Positions 19,322 to 29,988 of a stretch of 64,000 nucleotides of DNA are shown piece after piece. The stretch spans positions 9,069,501-9,133,500 of the forward strand of contig JAFEKX020000001.1 in NCBI GenBank assembly GCA_016893485.2, written 5' to 3'. A model generated the notes under the pieces. That model saw only the letters and a program-made list of their open reading frames with translations. It did not search any database and had not been told where the DNA came from. The translations under genes and the position numbers were made by a program. How positions within the stretch are numbered: position 1 is the stretch's first letter; each line of letters begins with the position of its first letter. The stretch is from Streptomyces sp. P3. GTDB lineage: Bacteria; Actinomycetota; Actinomycetes; Streptomycetales; Streptomycetaceae.

Positions 19322-20631
19322 ATGGAGCCGACACCGGACGAGGCGCGGCGTACCGCGGCCGAGGGATGGATCTGGGGTTCGCGCTCCTGGAGAACTACCG
19401 CACGTTGTATCCGCAGGCCGTGGACGCCGACGATCCGCGGTACGTGGGCGGGTTCGGCCGGTTCCGGCACTACTCGCGGCCGTTCACCCCGGCCAACACG
19501 GATGTGGTGACGCCGAACAACGACACCCCATACTCCTGGGCGTGGCTCGACCTGCGGGCCGAGCCGTGGGTGGTGTCCGTGCCGGCGGTCGACCGGTACT
19601 ACGTGCTGCCGTTCCACGACCTCGACACCTCGTACGTCGGCTACGTCGGCGCCCGCACCACCGGCCAGGACGCGGGCGACCATCTCGTCGCCGGGCCCGG
19701 CTGGCGCGGGACGGTTCCTGACGGCATCGCCGGTGTGCTGCGGGCCGACACCTTCCTGGTGGGCGTCCTGGGCCGCACCTATCTGGCGGGCCCGGACGAC
19801 GTCGACGCCCTGCGCGCGATCCAGGAGCGGTACCTGCTGCGGCCCCTTTCGCGGTACCTCGACGCCCCCGCCCCGCATCCGGTCGAGGAACCGGTGTGGC
19901 CGGTCTGGCGCGAGGAGGACCTGGACAGCGTCGAGTTCTTCACGCTGCTGGACTTCCTGCTCCAGTTCTTCCCGGTGCTCGACAGCGAGCGCGGACTGCG
20001 CGACCGGCTGGCCGCCCTCGGCGTCACCGGCCATGGGGAGTTCGAACCGGCGGCCCTGACTCCCCATGTCCGTACGGCAGTTGAGCAGGGCATCGCCGAC
20101 GCCCGGGCCACGCTGGAGGACGCGAAGAAGGACGCGGCCGACTCCCGGCACTGGTTCGGCACCCGCGCCGAGCACGGCGACGACTACCTGACCCGCGCGG
20201 TCGGCGTCGCGAAGGGGCTCTACGGCCTGCCCGCCGCCGAGGCCTGGTACACGGGCTGGGCCACCGACGACCAGGGCAACCGCCCGCCCGACGCCGGCCG
20301 CCGCGACTACACCGTCCACTTCGCCGCGGGTCAGCTGCCGCCCGCCCGCTTCTTCTGGTCGGCCACCATGTACCGGTTGCCGGAGCGCCTCCTCGTCGAC
20401 AACCCCGCCGACCGCTACTCGATCGGCGACCGCACCCCGGGCCTCGCCTACGACCCGGACGGCGGCCTCACCCTGTACGTCCAGAAGGACCGCCCCACCG
20501 ACCCGGCCCGGGCCGCGAACTGGCTGCCCGCCCCCGACGGCCCCTTCACCATCGCCATCCGCGTCTACGGCCCCTACGCCTCCGTCCTCGACGGCTCCTG
20601 GTCGATGCCCGAACTCGTCGTGAGCGGCTGA
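19322..20631 (+). CDS. DUF1254/DUF1214 domain protein
   Basis: About 436 residues. The N-terminal DUF1254 region contains YVGGFGRFRHYSRPFTPANT and TPNNDTPYSWAWLDLRAEP; the C-terminal DUF1214 region contains DYTVHFAAGQLPPARFFWS and YSIGDRTPGLAYDPDGGLT, with the DRTPGL motif typical of the family. ATG 19322 begins MEPTPDEARRTAAEG; one G is missing near 19375. These proteins are widespread and of unknown function; no signal peptide is present here. A strong hairpin lies 135 bp downstream. Confidence 0.88.
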
Positions 20632-21106
20632 GGGGACGGCCTCTTACTCCAGGAGGAACGTCCCGAGGGACTGGCCGAGGCGTTGAACCGGCTTCCCGCG
20701 CCTGGAGCGTCGCCCCGGGCGACCCCATCAGCGGAGTGAGCCGAGTCGCGGTCCGCCTGAGCAGTAGCCGAACTCCCCGCTGACGTCGGGGAGTTCGGCG
20801 AGTCTCAACAGGCCCCGCTCCACCCGCGGTTCGCACGCTCGAACCGATCGTCCGCCCCCGCCGAGGAGTTGCGGCCCGCGCGGTGACATCCCCGGACCGC
20901 CGGACAGAGGGAAAACCCTTGAGTGCCCGTGATCGCGTGACATGGACGGGTCAAGGCTGCCATTCTCCACGCACCACCCCCACGGATCCCTCACGGATCG
21001 GTCAAGGTTCGGTCGGTCCCGCACAGCTCAGCTCTTCCCGGACAGCAGACCCGGCTGTCCGGTCTGTCACTCAACCGCGTCCGCGGCCGTCGCAGGAGGA
21101 GTACGA
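20632..21106. other. Gene-free stretch before the M4 protease
   Basis: About 475 bp. It contains the hairpin at 20767-20799 and then some 300 bp of leader or promoter DNA before the protease gene, which has a strong ribosome site (CAGGAGGAG) at 21093-21101. I see no further ORF with family-like sequence. Confidence 0.5.
20767..20799. terminator. Perfect 13-bp hairpin
   Basis: GCCGAACTCCCCG pairs with CGGGGAGTTCGGC across a 7-base loop. No T-run follows, as is usual in Streptomyces. It lies after the DUF1254 gene and would insulate the protease gene. Confidence 0.75.
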
Positions 21107-23504
21107 GTGAGACGCATTCCCCGCAAGCGGATGGCGCTCGGAGCCCTGGTCTCCACCGCCGCCGTCCTCGCCGTAGGCATCCAGTCGGTGCCCGCGACCG
21201 CGAAGCCCGCGTCCCCCACCCGAGTCCGCTGCTCACCGGCAGCCTGGAGGCGAAGCTCACCCTGGCCCAGCGCTCCGCGCTGGTGAAGAGCGCCACGCAG
21301 AACAGCACCGCGACCGCGCGCACCCTCGGCCTCGGCGCCAAGGAGAAGCTGGTCGTCAAGGACGTCGTCAAGGACAACGACGGCACCGTCCACACCCGCT
21401 ACGAGCGCACCTACGACGGTCTCCCCGTCCTCGGCGGCGACCTCGTCGTGCACACCCCGCCGGCCGCCGAGGCGACCGGCACCGTGAGCGCCACCTTCAA
21501 CAACAAGCACACCCTCACCGTCCCCTCGACCACCCCGGCCTTCACCAGGTCGGCCGCCGAGACCAAGGCCCTGACCACCGCGAAGGCCCTGGACGCCAAG
21601 GCACCGAGCACCGACAGCGCCCGGAAGGTGATCTGGGCCGGCGACGGCACCCCCGAAGCTCGCCTGGGAGACGGTCGTCGGCGGGTTCCAGGACGACGGC
21701 ACCCCGAGTCAGCTGCACGTCATCACCGACGCCACCACCGGCAAGGAACTCTCCCGCTTCCAGGGCATCCAGACCGGCACCGGCAACACCCAGTACAGCG
21801 GCACGGTGTCGCTGAGCACCACGCTCTCCGGATCGACGTACCAGCTGTACGACACCACGCGCGGCGGCCACAAGACGTACAGCCTCAACAACGCCACGTC
21901 GGGCACCGGCACCCTGATGACCGACGCCGACGACGTGTGGGGCACGGGCGCGGGCTCCAACACGCAGACCGCGGGCGCCGACGCGGCCTACGGCGCCCAG
22001 GAGACGTGGGACTTCTACAAGAACACGTTCGGCCGCAGCGGCATCAAAGAACGACGGCGTCGCCGCGTACTCGCGCGTCCACTACAGCACGGCGTACGTC
22101 AACGCCTTCTGGGACGACAGCTGCTTCTGCATGACGTACGGCGACGGCTCCGGCAGCACCCACGCGCTGACCTCGCTGGACGTCGCCGGGCACGAGATGA
22201 GCCATGGCGTCACCTCCAACACCGCCGGGCTCAACTACACCGGTGAATCAGGCGGGTTGAACGAGGCGACCTCGGACATCTTCGGCACGGGTGTCGAGTT
22301 CTACGCCAACAACAGCAGCGACGTCGGTGACTACCTCATCGGCGAGAAGATCGACATCAACGGCGACGGCACGCCGCTGCGTTACATGGACAAGCCGAGC
22401 AAGGACGGCGGCTCCGCGGACAGTTGGTACTCCGGGGTCGGCAACCTCGACGTCCACTACTCCTCGGGCCCGGCGAACCACATGTTCTACCTGCTCTCCG
22501 AGGGCAGCGGCACCAAGGTCATCAACGGCACCACCTACACCAGCAGCACCTCCGACGGTGTCGCCGTCGCGGGCATCGGCCGGGCCGCGGCCCTGCAGAT
22601 CTGGTACAAGGCGCTGACGACGTACATGACGTCCAGCACCAACTACGCCTCCGCCCGCACCGCCGCCCTCAACGCGGCAGCAGCGCTGTACGGCACAAGT
22701 TCCGCCCAGTACGCGGGAGTCGGCAACGCCTTCGCGGGCATCAACGTCGGCAGCCACATCACCGTGCCCACCAGCGGGGTCACGGTCACCAACCCGGGCA
22801 GCCAGTCCTCCACCGTCGGTACGGCGGTGAGCCTCCAGGTCTCGGCCAGCTCCACCAACAGCGGCTCGCTGACGTACGCCGCGACCGGACTGCCGACCGG
22901 CCTGTCCATCAGCAGCTCCACGGGCGCCATCACCGGCACCCCGACGACCGCGGGCACCTACAGCTCCACCGTGACCGTCACCGACAGCACCGGAGCCACG
23001 GGCACCGCGTCCTTCACCTGGACCGTGAGCACCGGCGGCGGGGGAGGGACTTGCACCTCGACGCAGCTGCTGGGCAACGCGGGCTTCGAGTCGGGCAACA
23101 CGACCTGGACCGCGAGCAGCGGTGTCATCACCAACGAGACCGGTCAGACGCCCCACGCGGGCTCGTACTTCGCCTGGCTGGACGGCTACGGCTCGACCCA
23201 CACCGACACGCTGTCCCAGTCGGTGGCGGTGCCGAGCGGCTGCAAGGCGACGCTCACCTTCTATCTCCACATCGACACGGCGGAGACGACCACCAGCACG
23301 GCGTACGACAAGCTGACGGTCACCGCCGGATCGACCACCCTGGCCACCTACTCCAACCTCAACAAGGCGACCGGCTACACGCAGAAGACCTTCGACCTGT
23401 CCTCCTTCGCCGGCTCCACCGTGGCGCTGAAGTTCAGCGGTGTCGAGGACTCCTCCCTGCAGACCAGCTTCGTCGTCGACGACACGGCCCTGACGACCAG
23501 CTGA
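21107..23504 (+). CDS. Secreted M4 neutral metallopeptidase (thermolysin type)
   Basis: Pre-pro-enzyme of about 800 residues. GTG 21107 starts a signal peptide (RRIPRKRMALGALVSTAAVLAVG, cut near ATA). The FTP/PepSY propeptide holds TRYERTYDGLPVLGGDLVVH and WETVVGGFQDDGTPSQLHVI. The catalytic domain has DVAGHEMSHGVT (HExxH) and SGGLNEATSDIFG (third ligand Glu). After GINVGSHITVP follow a putative Ig-like domain (GTPTTAGTYSSTVTVTD) and a C-terminal beta-sandwich (LLGNAGFESGNTTW) that probably binds polymer surfaces. Slips near 21228, 21655 and 22048. Terminated by a strong hairpin. Confidence 0.92.
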
Positions 23505-23521
23505 CCCGTCCGTGAACCCGG

Positions 23522-23553
23522 CACCCCGCACGCGCCCCCAGGCGTGCGGGGTG
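23522..23553. terminator. Bidirectional 12-bp hairpin
   Basis: CACCCCGCACGC pairs with GCGTGCGGGGTG across an 8-base loop, 17 bp after the M4 protease stop and 10 bp from the convergent GH64 stop. It can terminate both genes. Confidence 0.85.
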
Positions 23554-23563
23554 TTCCGGTCTC

Positions 23564-24751
23564 TCAGCTCAGCGGGTCGAGGGTCAGATAGGCCTGCTGC
23601 GGGTTGCCGTCGTTCACCAGGGACTCCTGGTTGCCGACGTCGTCGAACGCGAACGCGTACGCCTTGCCGTCGGCCATCTGCGCGTGGATCTTGCGGGCGT
23701 AGTGGTTGGTCACCACGTCCTGGTAGAAGTTGGCCGTCGAGGTGTCCGGCTGGTTGGGGTTGACCAGCAGCGTGGACCGGTTGAAGCCCGCGCACAGCGT
23801 GCGCGAAATCGGGCCGCGCACAAGGTCGTTGGGGGCGTCGAGGTACTTGTAGCAGCCGAAGATGCTGGCCGCGTCCGGCTTCTGGAAGGTGGTGACCACC
23901 GCGCCGGAGCTGTTGGTGAAGTTCATGACGTTGCCCGACACCCGGCCGTAGTACTTGGTGTTCGGCTGGTTGGCGAACGGTGTCACGGTCAGGGTCGACG
24001 ACGAGTACTTCGTCCAGACGCGGTTGATGTAGTCGTCCATCACCGTGCTCGGCAGCGCGCCGGTCTCGATCCCGTAGCTGGGTGAGAGCGCTCGCAGAAC
24101 CGTTCCGTCGGACCGGGTCTGGATCAGGTTGGCCCAGCCGCCCGGCTGTCCGCGCAGCGCGTTGAAGAAGTTGGTGTAGCCGCCCGCCTTGAGGTGCCCG
24201 GTGCTGGCCGTGGACCCGTCGGACCGCTGCACGCCGACCGCGTACGGCGCGGAGAACATGTCCACCTGGGTGCTGTTGATCCACAGGCCGGAGTCGTTCA
24301 ACGTGTACTCGGACCAGTTGAACAGGATGTTGCGGTTCGGGTCGGTCGGGTTCTGCACGGCCGGCTGCACCAGCCCGCCGGTGGTCAGCTTGAACACCAG
24401 CTTCTGGCCGTACGAGAAGTAGATGCGGCCCGAGAACTTGGGGATCCGGATGGTGCTGGTCTGACCGGCCGCCGGGCCGGGGATCGACGCGTCCGGCGCC
24501 GGGGTGGGCGGGTTGCCACCCGCCGGCCAGGCGTGGAAGGTGCCGTTCGCGTCGGCCCAACCCTGTTGGCCGGTGGCCAGGTTGGTGCCCAGGTCGTAGA
24601 TGTAGACCGCGTCGCCGCGGCCCGAGTTGTTGGTGATCTTCAGCGGGATCGTGGCGGGCACCGCGGCGTCCGCCGTCAAGGGTGTGGCCAGCGCGATCAT
24701 CGTGGCCACCGCGGTCGCGGCACCCAGTCGACGCATGAGTCCGGCGAGCAC
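23564..24751 (-). CDS. GH64 beta-1,3-glucanase (first of two)
   Basis: An intact 395-residue secreted glucanase, laminaripentaose-producing type, expected to cleave fungal or plant beta-1,3-glucan. A signal peptide (MRRLGAATAVATMIALATPLTADA) follows the start. GH64 landmarks: PLKITNNSGRGDAVYIYDLG, SGRIYFSYGQKLVFK, NWSEYTLNDSGLWINSTQVD (catalytic Glu region), DMFSAPYAVGV, and NRSTLLVNPNQPD. GTG 24751 is preferred over ATG 24736 because GGAGG lies six bases upstream of it. A perfect palindrome lies about 50 bp before the start; the second GH64 gene carries the same one. Confidence 0.9.
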   Translation of the reverse strand: MLAGLMRRLGAATAVATMIALATPLTADAAVPATIPLKITNNSGRGDAVYIYDLGTNLATGQQGWADANGTFHAWPAGGNPPTPAPDASIPGPAAGQTSTIRIPKFSGRIYFSYGQKLVFKLTTGGLVQPAVQNPTDPNRNILFNWSEYTLNDSGLWINSTQVDMFSAPYAVGVQRSDGSTASTGHLKAGGYTNFFNALRGQPGGWANLIQTRSDGTVLRALSPSYGIETGALPSTVMDDYINRVWTKYSSSTLTVTPFANQPNTKYYGRVSGNVMNFTNSSGAVVTTFQKPDAASIFGCYKYLDAPNDLVRGPISRTLCAGFNRSTLLVNPNQPDTSTANFYQDVVTNHYARKIHAQMADGKAYAFAFDDVGNQESLVNDGNPQQAYLTLDPLS

Positions 24752-24796
24752 TACTCACCTCCGTGTGGGGGTGTACGAAATTGGTCCGTACCTCTG

Positions 24797-24810
24797 TGAG
24801 AGCGCTCTCA
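24797..24810. promoter_or_regulatory. LacI-type operator before GH64-1
   Basis: TGAGAGCGCTCTCA, a perfect 14-bp palindrome 46 bp before the GH64 start. It resembles the CebR-type operator TGGGAGCGCTCCCA of Streptomyces sugar regulators. An identical copy stands before the second GH64 gene. Confidence 0.75.
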
Positions 24811-24851
24811 GCGTCGCGCCGAGGCGCGGGCATGTCAATGAGTTGAACGAA

Positions 24852-24884
24852 AGGTGCCCACGACAACTCGCGCCGTGGGCACCT
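24852..24884 (-). terminator. 11-bp hairpin after the dienelactone hydrolase gene
   Basis: AGGTGCCCACG pairs perfectly with CGTGGGCACCT across an 11-base loop, 30 bp after the dienelactone hydrolase stop and before the GH64 promoter. It separates the two same-strand genes. Confidence 0.75.
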
Positions 24885-24913
24885 GGGTTGAATCAGTGAA
24901 AGCGGTCCGTCGA

Positions 24914-25669
24914 TCAGAAGGTGCGGTCCAGCAGATCGAGCAGCGCGACCCAGTGCTTCTCGTCGGCCGCCGCGTCGTACGACGAGGTGTCGGCCTGCGT
25001 GTAGCCGTGCTGCGCGCCCGGGTAGACCTCGCAGCGGTGCCGGACACCGGCCGCGGTCAGCGCGTCCTCGAACCGCTTGATCTGCTCCTCGGGCAGCGAG
25101 GGGTCCTGGTCGGCGTGGCCGAAGTACAGCTCGGCGGTGATGTGTTCGGCGGCCAGGTGCGGGCTGGTCGGGTCGTCGGTGGCCAGGCGTCCGCCGTGGA
25201 AACCGGCGGCGGCCGCGACCCGGTCCGGGTAGGCGCCCGCGGTGTACAGCGCCAGCCGGGCGCCCAGGCAGTACCCGGTGATCGCGACCGGCCCGTCCGC
25301 GACCAGCGGGGACTCGGCCAGCCAGCGCAGATAGGCGCCGGCGTCCCGCTCGACGAGGTCGGGTGTCAGGCCCATGAGCAGCGGGCCGATCTTCTCGAAG
25401 ATCTCCGGGCGCTCGTGCGGGTCGATGAACTCGGGCAGCTCGACCACCGGCGCGCGGCCGTTCCGGTAGAACACGTTCGGCACGAGGACCGTGTAACCGG
25501 CCTCGGCCAGCCGGTCGGCCATCGACTTCAGGTGGGGGCGGAGCCCGAAGGCGTCCTGGTAGAGCAGCACGGCCGGACGGGGGCGCTCGTCGCCGGGGTG
25601 AACCAGATAGGCGTCGGCGGTGCCGTCCTCGGTGGGGATGTCCACGGCTGTGCCCTGTACGGCGGTCAT
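24914..25669 (-). CDS. Dienelactone hydrolase family protein
   Basis: An intact 251-residue alpha/beta hydrolase. The nucleophile elbow is AITGYCLGARLAL with Cys as nucleophile, as in dienelactone hydrolases. The acid is in LYFGHADQDPSLP and the His in VYPGAQHGYTQ. PAVLLYQDAFGLRPHLKSMA gives the oxyanion-side strand. No signal peptide, so cytoplasmic. Neighbours do not include a beta-ketoadipate pathway, so the substrate may be another lactone or ester. Confidence 0.92.
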   Translation of the reverse strand: MTAVQGTAVDIPTEDGTADAYLVHPGDERPRPAVLLYQDAFGLRPHLKSMADRLAEAGYTVLVPNVFYRNGRAPVVELPEFIDPHERPEIFEKIGPLLMGLTPDLVERDAGAYLRWLAESPLVADGPVAITGYCLGARLALYTAGAYPDRVAAAAGFHGGRLATDDPTSPHLAAEHITAELYFGHADQDPSLPEEQIKRFEDALTAAGVRHRCEVYPGAQHGYTQADTSSYDAAADEKHWVALLDLLDRTF

Positions 25670-25792
25670 GGCGGGGGTGCCTCCCTGCGGATGGTCGCCG
25701 GGCCACCTGCCGGCCCGGCGCGGCGTGTCGCGATCATCGTGGCACGCCTGCCTACAACCCCTCCGCCGGGGTCGCTCGAAGCGGAACCGGGG

Positions 25793-26412
25793 TCACTCGA
25801 AGCGGGAGACGTCGCCCGCGCCCTTGCGGACGATCTCGGCCTCGCCGTTCGAGAAGTCGATGACGGTCGTCGGTTCCGTGCCGCAGTCCCCGGAGTCGAC
25901 CACCGCGTCCACCACGTGGTCGAGCCGGTCCTTGATCTCCCAGCCCTGGGTCATCGGCTCCTCCTCGTCGGGCAGCAGGAGGGTGCTGGACAGCAGCGGC
26001 TCGCCCAGCTCGGCCAGCAGGGCCTGGGTGACGACGTGGTCCGGGATGCGTACGCCGACGGTCTTCTTCTTGGCGTTCAGCAGTTGGCGCGGCACCTCCT
26101 TCGTCGCCGGGAGGATGAAGGTGTAACTGCCGGGCGTGGAGGCCTTGATGGCGCGGAACACGTCGTTGTCGATGTGCACGAACTGGCCCAGCTGGGCGAA
26201 GTTCTGGCACACCAGCGTGAAGTGGTGCCGGTCGTTCAGATGCCGGATCGTCTTGATCCGCTCCATGCCGTCTCGGTTGCCCAGCTGACAGCCCAGCGCG
26301 TAGCAGGAGTCGGTCGGGTACGCGATCAGCGCCCCGAGCGGACGCTGTCCGCGACCTGGGAGATGGTGCGGGGCTGCGGATTGTCCGGGTGCACGTCGAA
26401 GTACTTGGCCAC
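25793..26412 (-). CDS. Sua5/YciO/YrdC family protein
   Basis: About 206 residues. GTG 26412 gives VAKYFDVHPDNPQPRTISQVAD, then ALIAYPTDSCYALGCQLGN (the ATP/Thr pocket of the YrdC fold), IKTIRHLNDRHHFTLVCQ, SYTFILPATKEVPRQL and VGVRIPDH. The KxR-SxN site appears as shortened YciO-type sequence, so it may not be the main tRNA threonylcarbamoyl-AMP synthase. One G is missing near 26337. It stands alone between the hydrolase and the conservon. Confidence 0.85.
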
Positions 26413-26545
26413 CCGCCGAGCTTATGCCGTGCCGGCGCGGGTCGCCGCGCGGGCCCACCGCCGGTCGATGTGTAGCCCGGGAAAACGGGGGAAGTCGACG
26501 AGTGCGCCCGGGTCTCTCCCCGAAACCCGGGCAGGACGGTTCCGT

Positions 26546-26570
26546 CCGCGGCCCATCCCCCGGGCCGCGG
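26546..26570 (-). terminator. Hairpin after the conservon P450 genes
   Basis: CCGCGGCCC pairs with GGGCCGCGG across a 7-base loop, about 40 bp after the last P450 stop. It marks the end of the six-gene conservon unit. Confidence 0.6.
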
Positions 26571-26608
26571 CGGAGCAGTCCCACCCCTTGGAGCAGGTCC
26601 GCCCCGGC

Positions 26609-27834
26609 TCAGCCGTGCGGCCGTACGGGATCTCCTGCCAGCCGAAGGCGATGAACGACGGCACCTGGCGCAGCGCGTCCGTGTCGACGGCGAGCCGGGC
26701 GTCCGGGAAGCGGTCGAAGAACGCGGGGAGCGCGGTCAGGGCCTCCACCCGCGCGAGCGGCGCCCCGATGCAGCGGTGCACACCGATCCCGAAGGACAGG
26801 TGGTCGTCGGCGCCCCGGGCCGCGTCGAAGACGTCCGCGTCCGGGCCGTAGTGCGCGGGGTCGAGCCCCGCAGCGGCGAACGTGGTGATGATGGCGTCCC
26901 CGGCCGGGACGGTGACGTCGCCGACGGTCAGGTCGGTGACCGCGAAGCGCAGCGGCAGCGAGGCGATCGACGGGTGGACGCGCAGGGTCTCCTCGACGAC
27001 AGCGTCCCAGCCGATCTTCCCGGCCCGTACGGCCTCCAGCTGTTCGGGGCGTCTGAGCAGGGCGACGATCGCGTTGCCTATGAGGTTGACCGTCGTCTCG
27101 AAGCCCGCGCCGATCACCAGCAGCAGCGTGTAGAGCAGTTCCTCGTCGCTGAGCCGGTCGCCGTCCTCGTCGCGCACCCGGACCAGCTCCGTGGTGAGGT
27201 CGTCGCCCGGGTGCTCGCTGCGGTAGGCGATCAGCGCGGGCAGTACGGTGCCGATCTGCCGCTGCACGGACGCCGCGTGCTCCGGGGACGGGTCGGAGGT
27301 GTCCATGATGGCCGCGATCAGCCGCCCCGTGTCGTGCACCAACTCGTCGGGCACGCCGAACAGTTCGCAGATGATCCGCATCGGCAGGGGATGCGCGAGC
27401 GCCGCCCTGACGTCGACCACCTCGGCGTCGTCGGCCGCCACCGCGTCGAGCAGCTCGGCGGTGATGGCCTCCACCCGGGCGCGCATGGCCTCGGTGCGCC
27501 GGTGGGTGAAGCTCGGCGCGACGAGCTTGCGCAGGCGGGCGTGGTCGGTGCCGTAGGTGGAGAGCATGTTGATGACGCCGACCCAGCCCAACACCCAGCC
27601 CCAGGAGGGGTGTTCGCCGATCTCGGGCCACAGGTTCCAGTGCAGTCGGGGGTCCTTGCTGACCTGCGGGTCGAGGATCAGTTCCTTCAGGGTGTCGTAG
27701 CCCGTGGGGGCCCAGGCCGGGATGCCGCCGGGGAGTTCGACGGGCACGATCGGGCCGAGGGCACGCAGCCTGGCGCTCTCGGCGGCCATGTCGGCGCCGA
27801 ACGGGTCGAGGGCGATGCGGTCGGACACGGTCAC
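26609..27834 (-). CDS. Cytochrome P450, CYP154-like, last gene of the conservon
   Basis: About 407 residues. The oxygen-binding I-helix reads VIGAGFETTVNLI (residues 241-253), the ExxR motif is ETLR (282-285), and the haem loop is LSFGIGVHRCIGAPLARVEA with Cys 355. All canonical features are present. Its GTG overlaps the stop of the preceding P450 (GTGA), so they are co-translated. One C is missing near 26627; corrected, the protein ends EIPVRPHG at 26609. The CYP157-CYP154 order behind a conservon is a known Streptomyces arrangement. Confidence 0.88.
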
Positions 27835-29050
27835 GACAGGTCTCCTGGCTGGTCGGGGAGCGGGGGCTGAACCGCACGGGCAGGGACGTGAGCGAGCGGT
27901 GGAAGGGACCCGGCCGCCATGTCAACTCCGCCCGCGCCACGACGGGTTCGAGGTCCGGCAGCCACAGGGTGAGCCGCTCGATGGCCTCCGTCGCGATGAG
28001 CAGCGTGTGCTGTTTGACCGGGCAGGCGTGCGGTCCCGCCGACCACGACAGGTGCGAGGCGTCCTTGGGATGCCGGCCGTCGGCGACCTCCTGCTCGGCG
28101 AAGTGCGCGAGCGCGCCGTACGAGACGACCACCGGGACGGCCGGCCTGATCCATGTCCCGTGGAACGTCACGGGTGAACGGGCGTAGTGGATACCGTAGT
28201 TGGCGAGCGGTGTCTCGTGGTGCAGCACCTCCACCACGGCGTCCATGACCGGCCGGGCGCCACTGGTCAGGGTGGAGTAGTAGACCGAGGTGCCGAGGAT
28301 GCGGGACAGCGCGTTGGACACCAGGTTCGCGGTCGGCTCGTGTCCCGCGCCCAGGGTGAGGAACACCTGCCAGGCGACCTCCTCGGGGCTCAGCCCGGCC
28401 GGATGGTCCAGGAGCCAGCTCGGCAGATCGTCGCCGCGCAACTCGGCCTTCGCGGCAATGAGTTCGAGGACGTAGCCGCCGAACTCCGCCTCGCCCTCGG
28501 CCGCTTGGGGACCGCCCTCCATCATCATGCCCAGCGCCCGGTCCAGCCGCTCGCTCTGGCTGTCGGGCAGCCCGAACAGGCTGTTGAAGACCAGGGCCAT
28601 CAACGGCCGGGCGAACTCGCCCACCAGATCGGCCTGTCCGCGCGGCCCGATCCGGCTCACCAGCACATGCACCGCCCGGTGCACCCGCGCGCGCAGGTCG
28701 TGCGGCTCGATCCGCTCGAAGGCGTCGATCAGCGCGGCACGGTAGCGGACGTGCGCCGCGCCGTCCGCGAAAAGGGAGTTGGGCCGCCAGCGCATCATCC
28801 CGAGGACCGGCGAGTCCTCGGCGACCGTCGTCTCCCACGGCCGGGGATCGTGCGAGAAGGTGTCGGTGTCCCGCAGCAGCGCCAGCGCCGCTCGCCGCCC
28901 GGTGACGACGTACGCCGGTACGCCCGGGGCGAGTTCGGCCCAGCCGACCGGGCCCTGCGCGCGCAGGGCGGCGTAGTGGCCGTAGGGGTCGCGCGCGAAG
29001 GCGTCCTCCCACAGGCGGACGGGCTGGACGGGTGAAGAGGTGGTCGTCAC
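27831..29050 (-). CDS. Cytochrome P450, CYP157-like, with altered ExxR motif
   Basis: About 405 residues. The I-helix is LTLGAGHEPTANL (232-244) and the haem loop SWSAGPHACPVKQ with Cys 343. At the ExxR position the sequence is AVVEVLHHETP: E274-V-L-H277, so the invariant Arg is replaced by His. Loss of ExxR is a known peculiarity of CYP157 members. GTG 29050 overlaps the cvnD stop. A slip near 27863 disturbs the last 15 codons; corrected, the end is PLPDQPGDLS and overlaps the next GTG. Confidence 0.87.
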
Positions 29051-29654
29051 CGGTGCTCCGGAGGGTCGCGGTCGATCAGATGCTGGACCAGCGCGAGCAG
29101 CGCGTCGACGGACGAGTCCGCGTCCCGGGCGTCGCACGTCACCAGCGGGGTCGTGGGCTCCAGGTCCAGGGCGGCGCGCAGTTGTTCCTCGGTGAAGTGC
29201 CGGGGCGCGTCCGGGAACGCGTTGAAGGCGACCGCGTACGGCAGGCCGCTCTCCTCCACCATCCCCAGCACGTCGAAGGAGGCGTCGATCCGGCGGCTGT
29301 CGACCAGGACGAGCGCCCCGAGCGCGCCGTACGCGATGTCCTCCCACAGCGCCCGGAAGCGTTCCTGGCCGGGGTGCCGAACAGGTACAGCACGATCCCG
29401 CCTGGCAGGCTGATGCGTCCGAAGTCGATGGCGACGGTCGTCGTCGCCTTCTCCCGCACTCCGTCGAGATCGTCCACCTGCGCGGAGGCCTCGCTGAGCC
29501 GCTCCTCGGTGTGCAGCGGGCGGATCTCCGACACGGAGTCGATCAGGGTCGTCTTGCCCACCCCGAAGGGTCCCGCGATGAGGATCTTCACCAACTCCCG
29601 TGCGGTGTCCGGGAGATGGATGCCGTCAGGTGTGCTTGAGGGCGCGGAGGCCAT
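29047..29654 (-). CDS. cvnD: Conservon GTPase CvnD
   Basis: A small Ras-like/MglA-type GTPase of about 202 residues. The P-loop is LIAGPFGVGKTTLIDSVSE, switch II is LFGTPGQERFRALWED (one base missing near 29373), and the base-recognition region gives VAFNAFPD in place of NKxD. The last residues DALLALVQHLIDRD are helical. It overlaps cvnC upstream by 29 bp and the P450 gene downstream by 4 bp. In characterised conservons CvnD works with CvnA-C as a membrane-associated G-protein-like complex. Confidence 0.92.
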
Positions 29655-29988
29655 CGGCCACTCTCTTCAGCAGGTCGGGGTCGAAGCGTTCGGCGGGCGG
29701 GATCGGGGCACGGGCGAGCACCAGACCCCGGTCGAGGAGACCGGCGGCCAGTACGCGGACCGCGGAGACCGGCAGTTCCAGCAGGACCGCCGCCTCCAGC
29801 ACCGTCAGCGAACCGCCGAACAGGGCGTCCAACAGGGCGAGTTGGGCGGCGGGCAGCTCGGCCGGGGCGGGTTCGCCGCTGCCGCTGAGCACCGTCAGCC
29901 GTTCCAGATGCGGGCGGCTGGGGCGGGCCACACCGCCGGTCGACAGATACGCGGGAACCAGAGGACGGCCGCCGCGGCGGCCCGTCAT
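29626..29988 (-). CDS. cvnC: Conservon protein CvnC (DUF742)
   Basis: An intact 120-residue DUF742 protein with a winged-helix-like core: LVPAYLSTGG near the start, LERLTVLSG, a helical segment (AAQLALLDALFGGSLTVLEAAVLLELPVSAVRVLAAGLLD, given in outline), and the end FDPDLLKRVADGLRAL. ATG 29988 overlaps the cvnB stop (ATGA). Confidence 0.92.
   Translation of the reverse strand: MTGRRGGRPLVPAYLSTGGVARPSRPHLERLTVLSGSGEPAPAELPAAQLALLDALFGGSLTVLEAAVLLELPVSAVRVLAAGLLDRGLVLARAPIPPAERFDPDLLKRVADGLRALKHT

Noticed and set aside
24083..24096. Third GH64-type operator (GTGAGAGCGCTCGC)
   Set aside because: It lies inside the GH64 coding sequence, matches only one arm well, and is probably chance from the codons.
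22248..25706. A 1152-codon open frame on the minus strand
   Set aside because: It runs antisense through the M4 protease and out of frame through GH64 and the hydrolase; composition is Arg/Gly/Ala-rich with no family signal. It is a GC-rich shadow.
26609..29347. A 912-codon minus-strand frame
   Set aside because: It contains the real CYP157-like P450 in its middle, but its start is out-of-frame cvnD and its end out-of-frame CYP154; a composite produced by slips, not a giant fusion.
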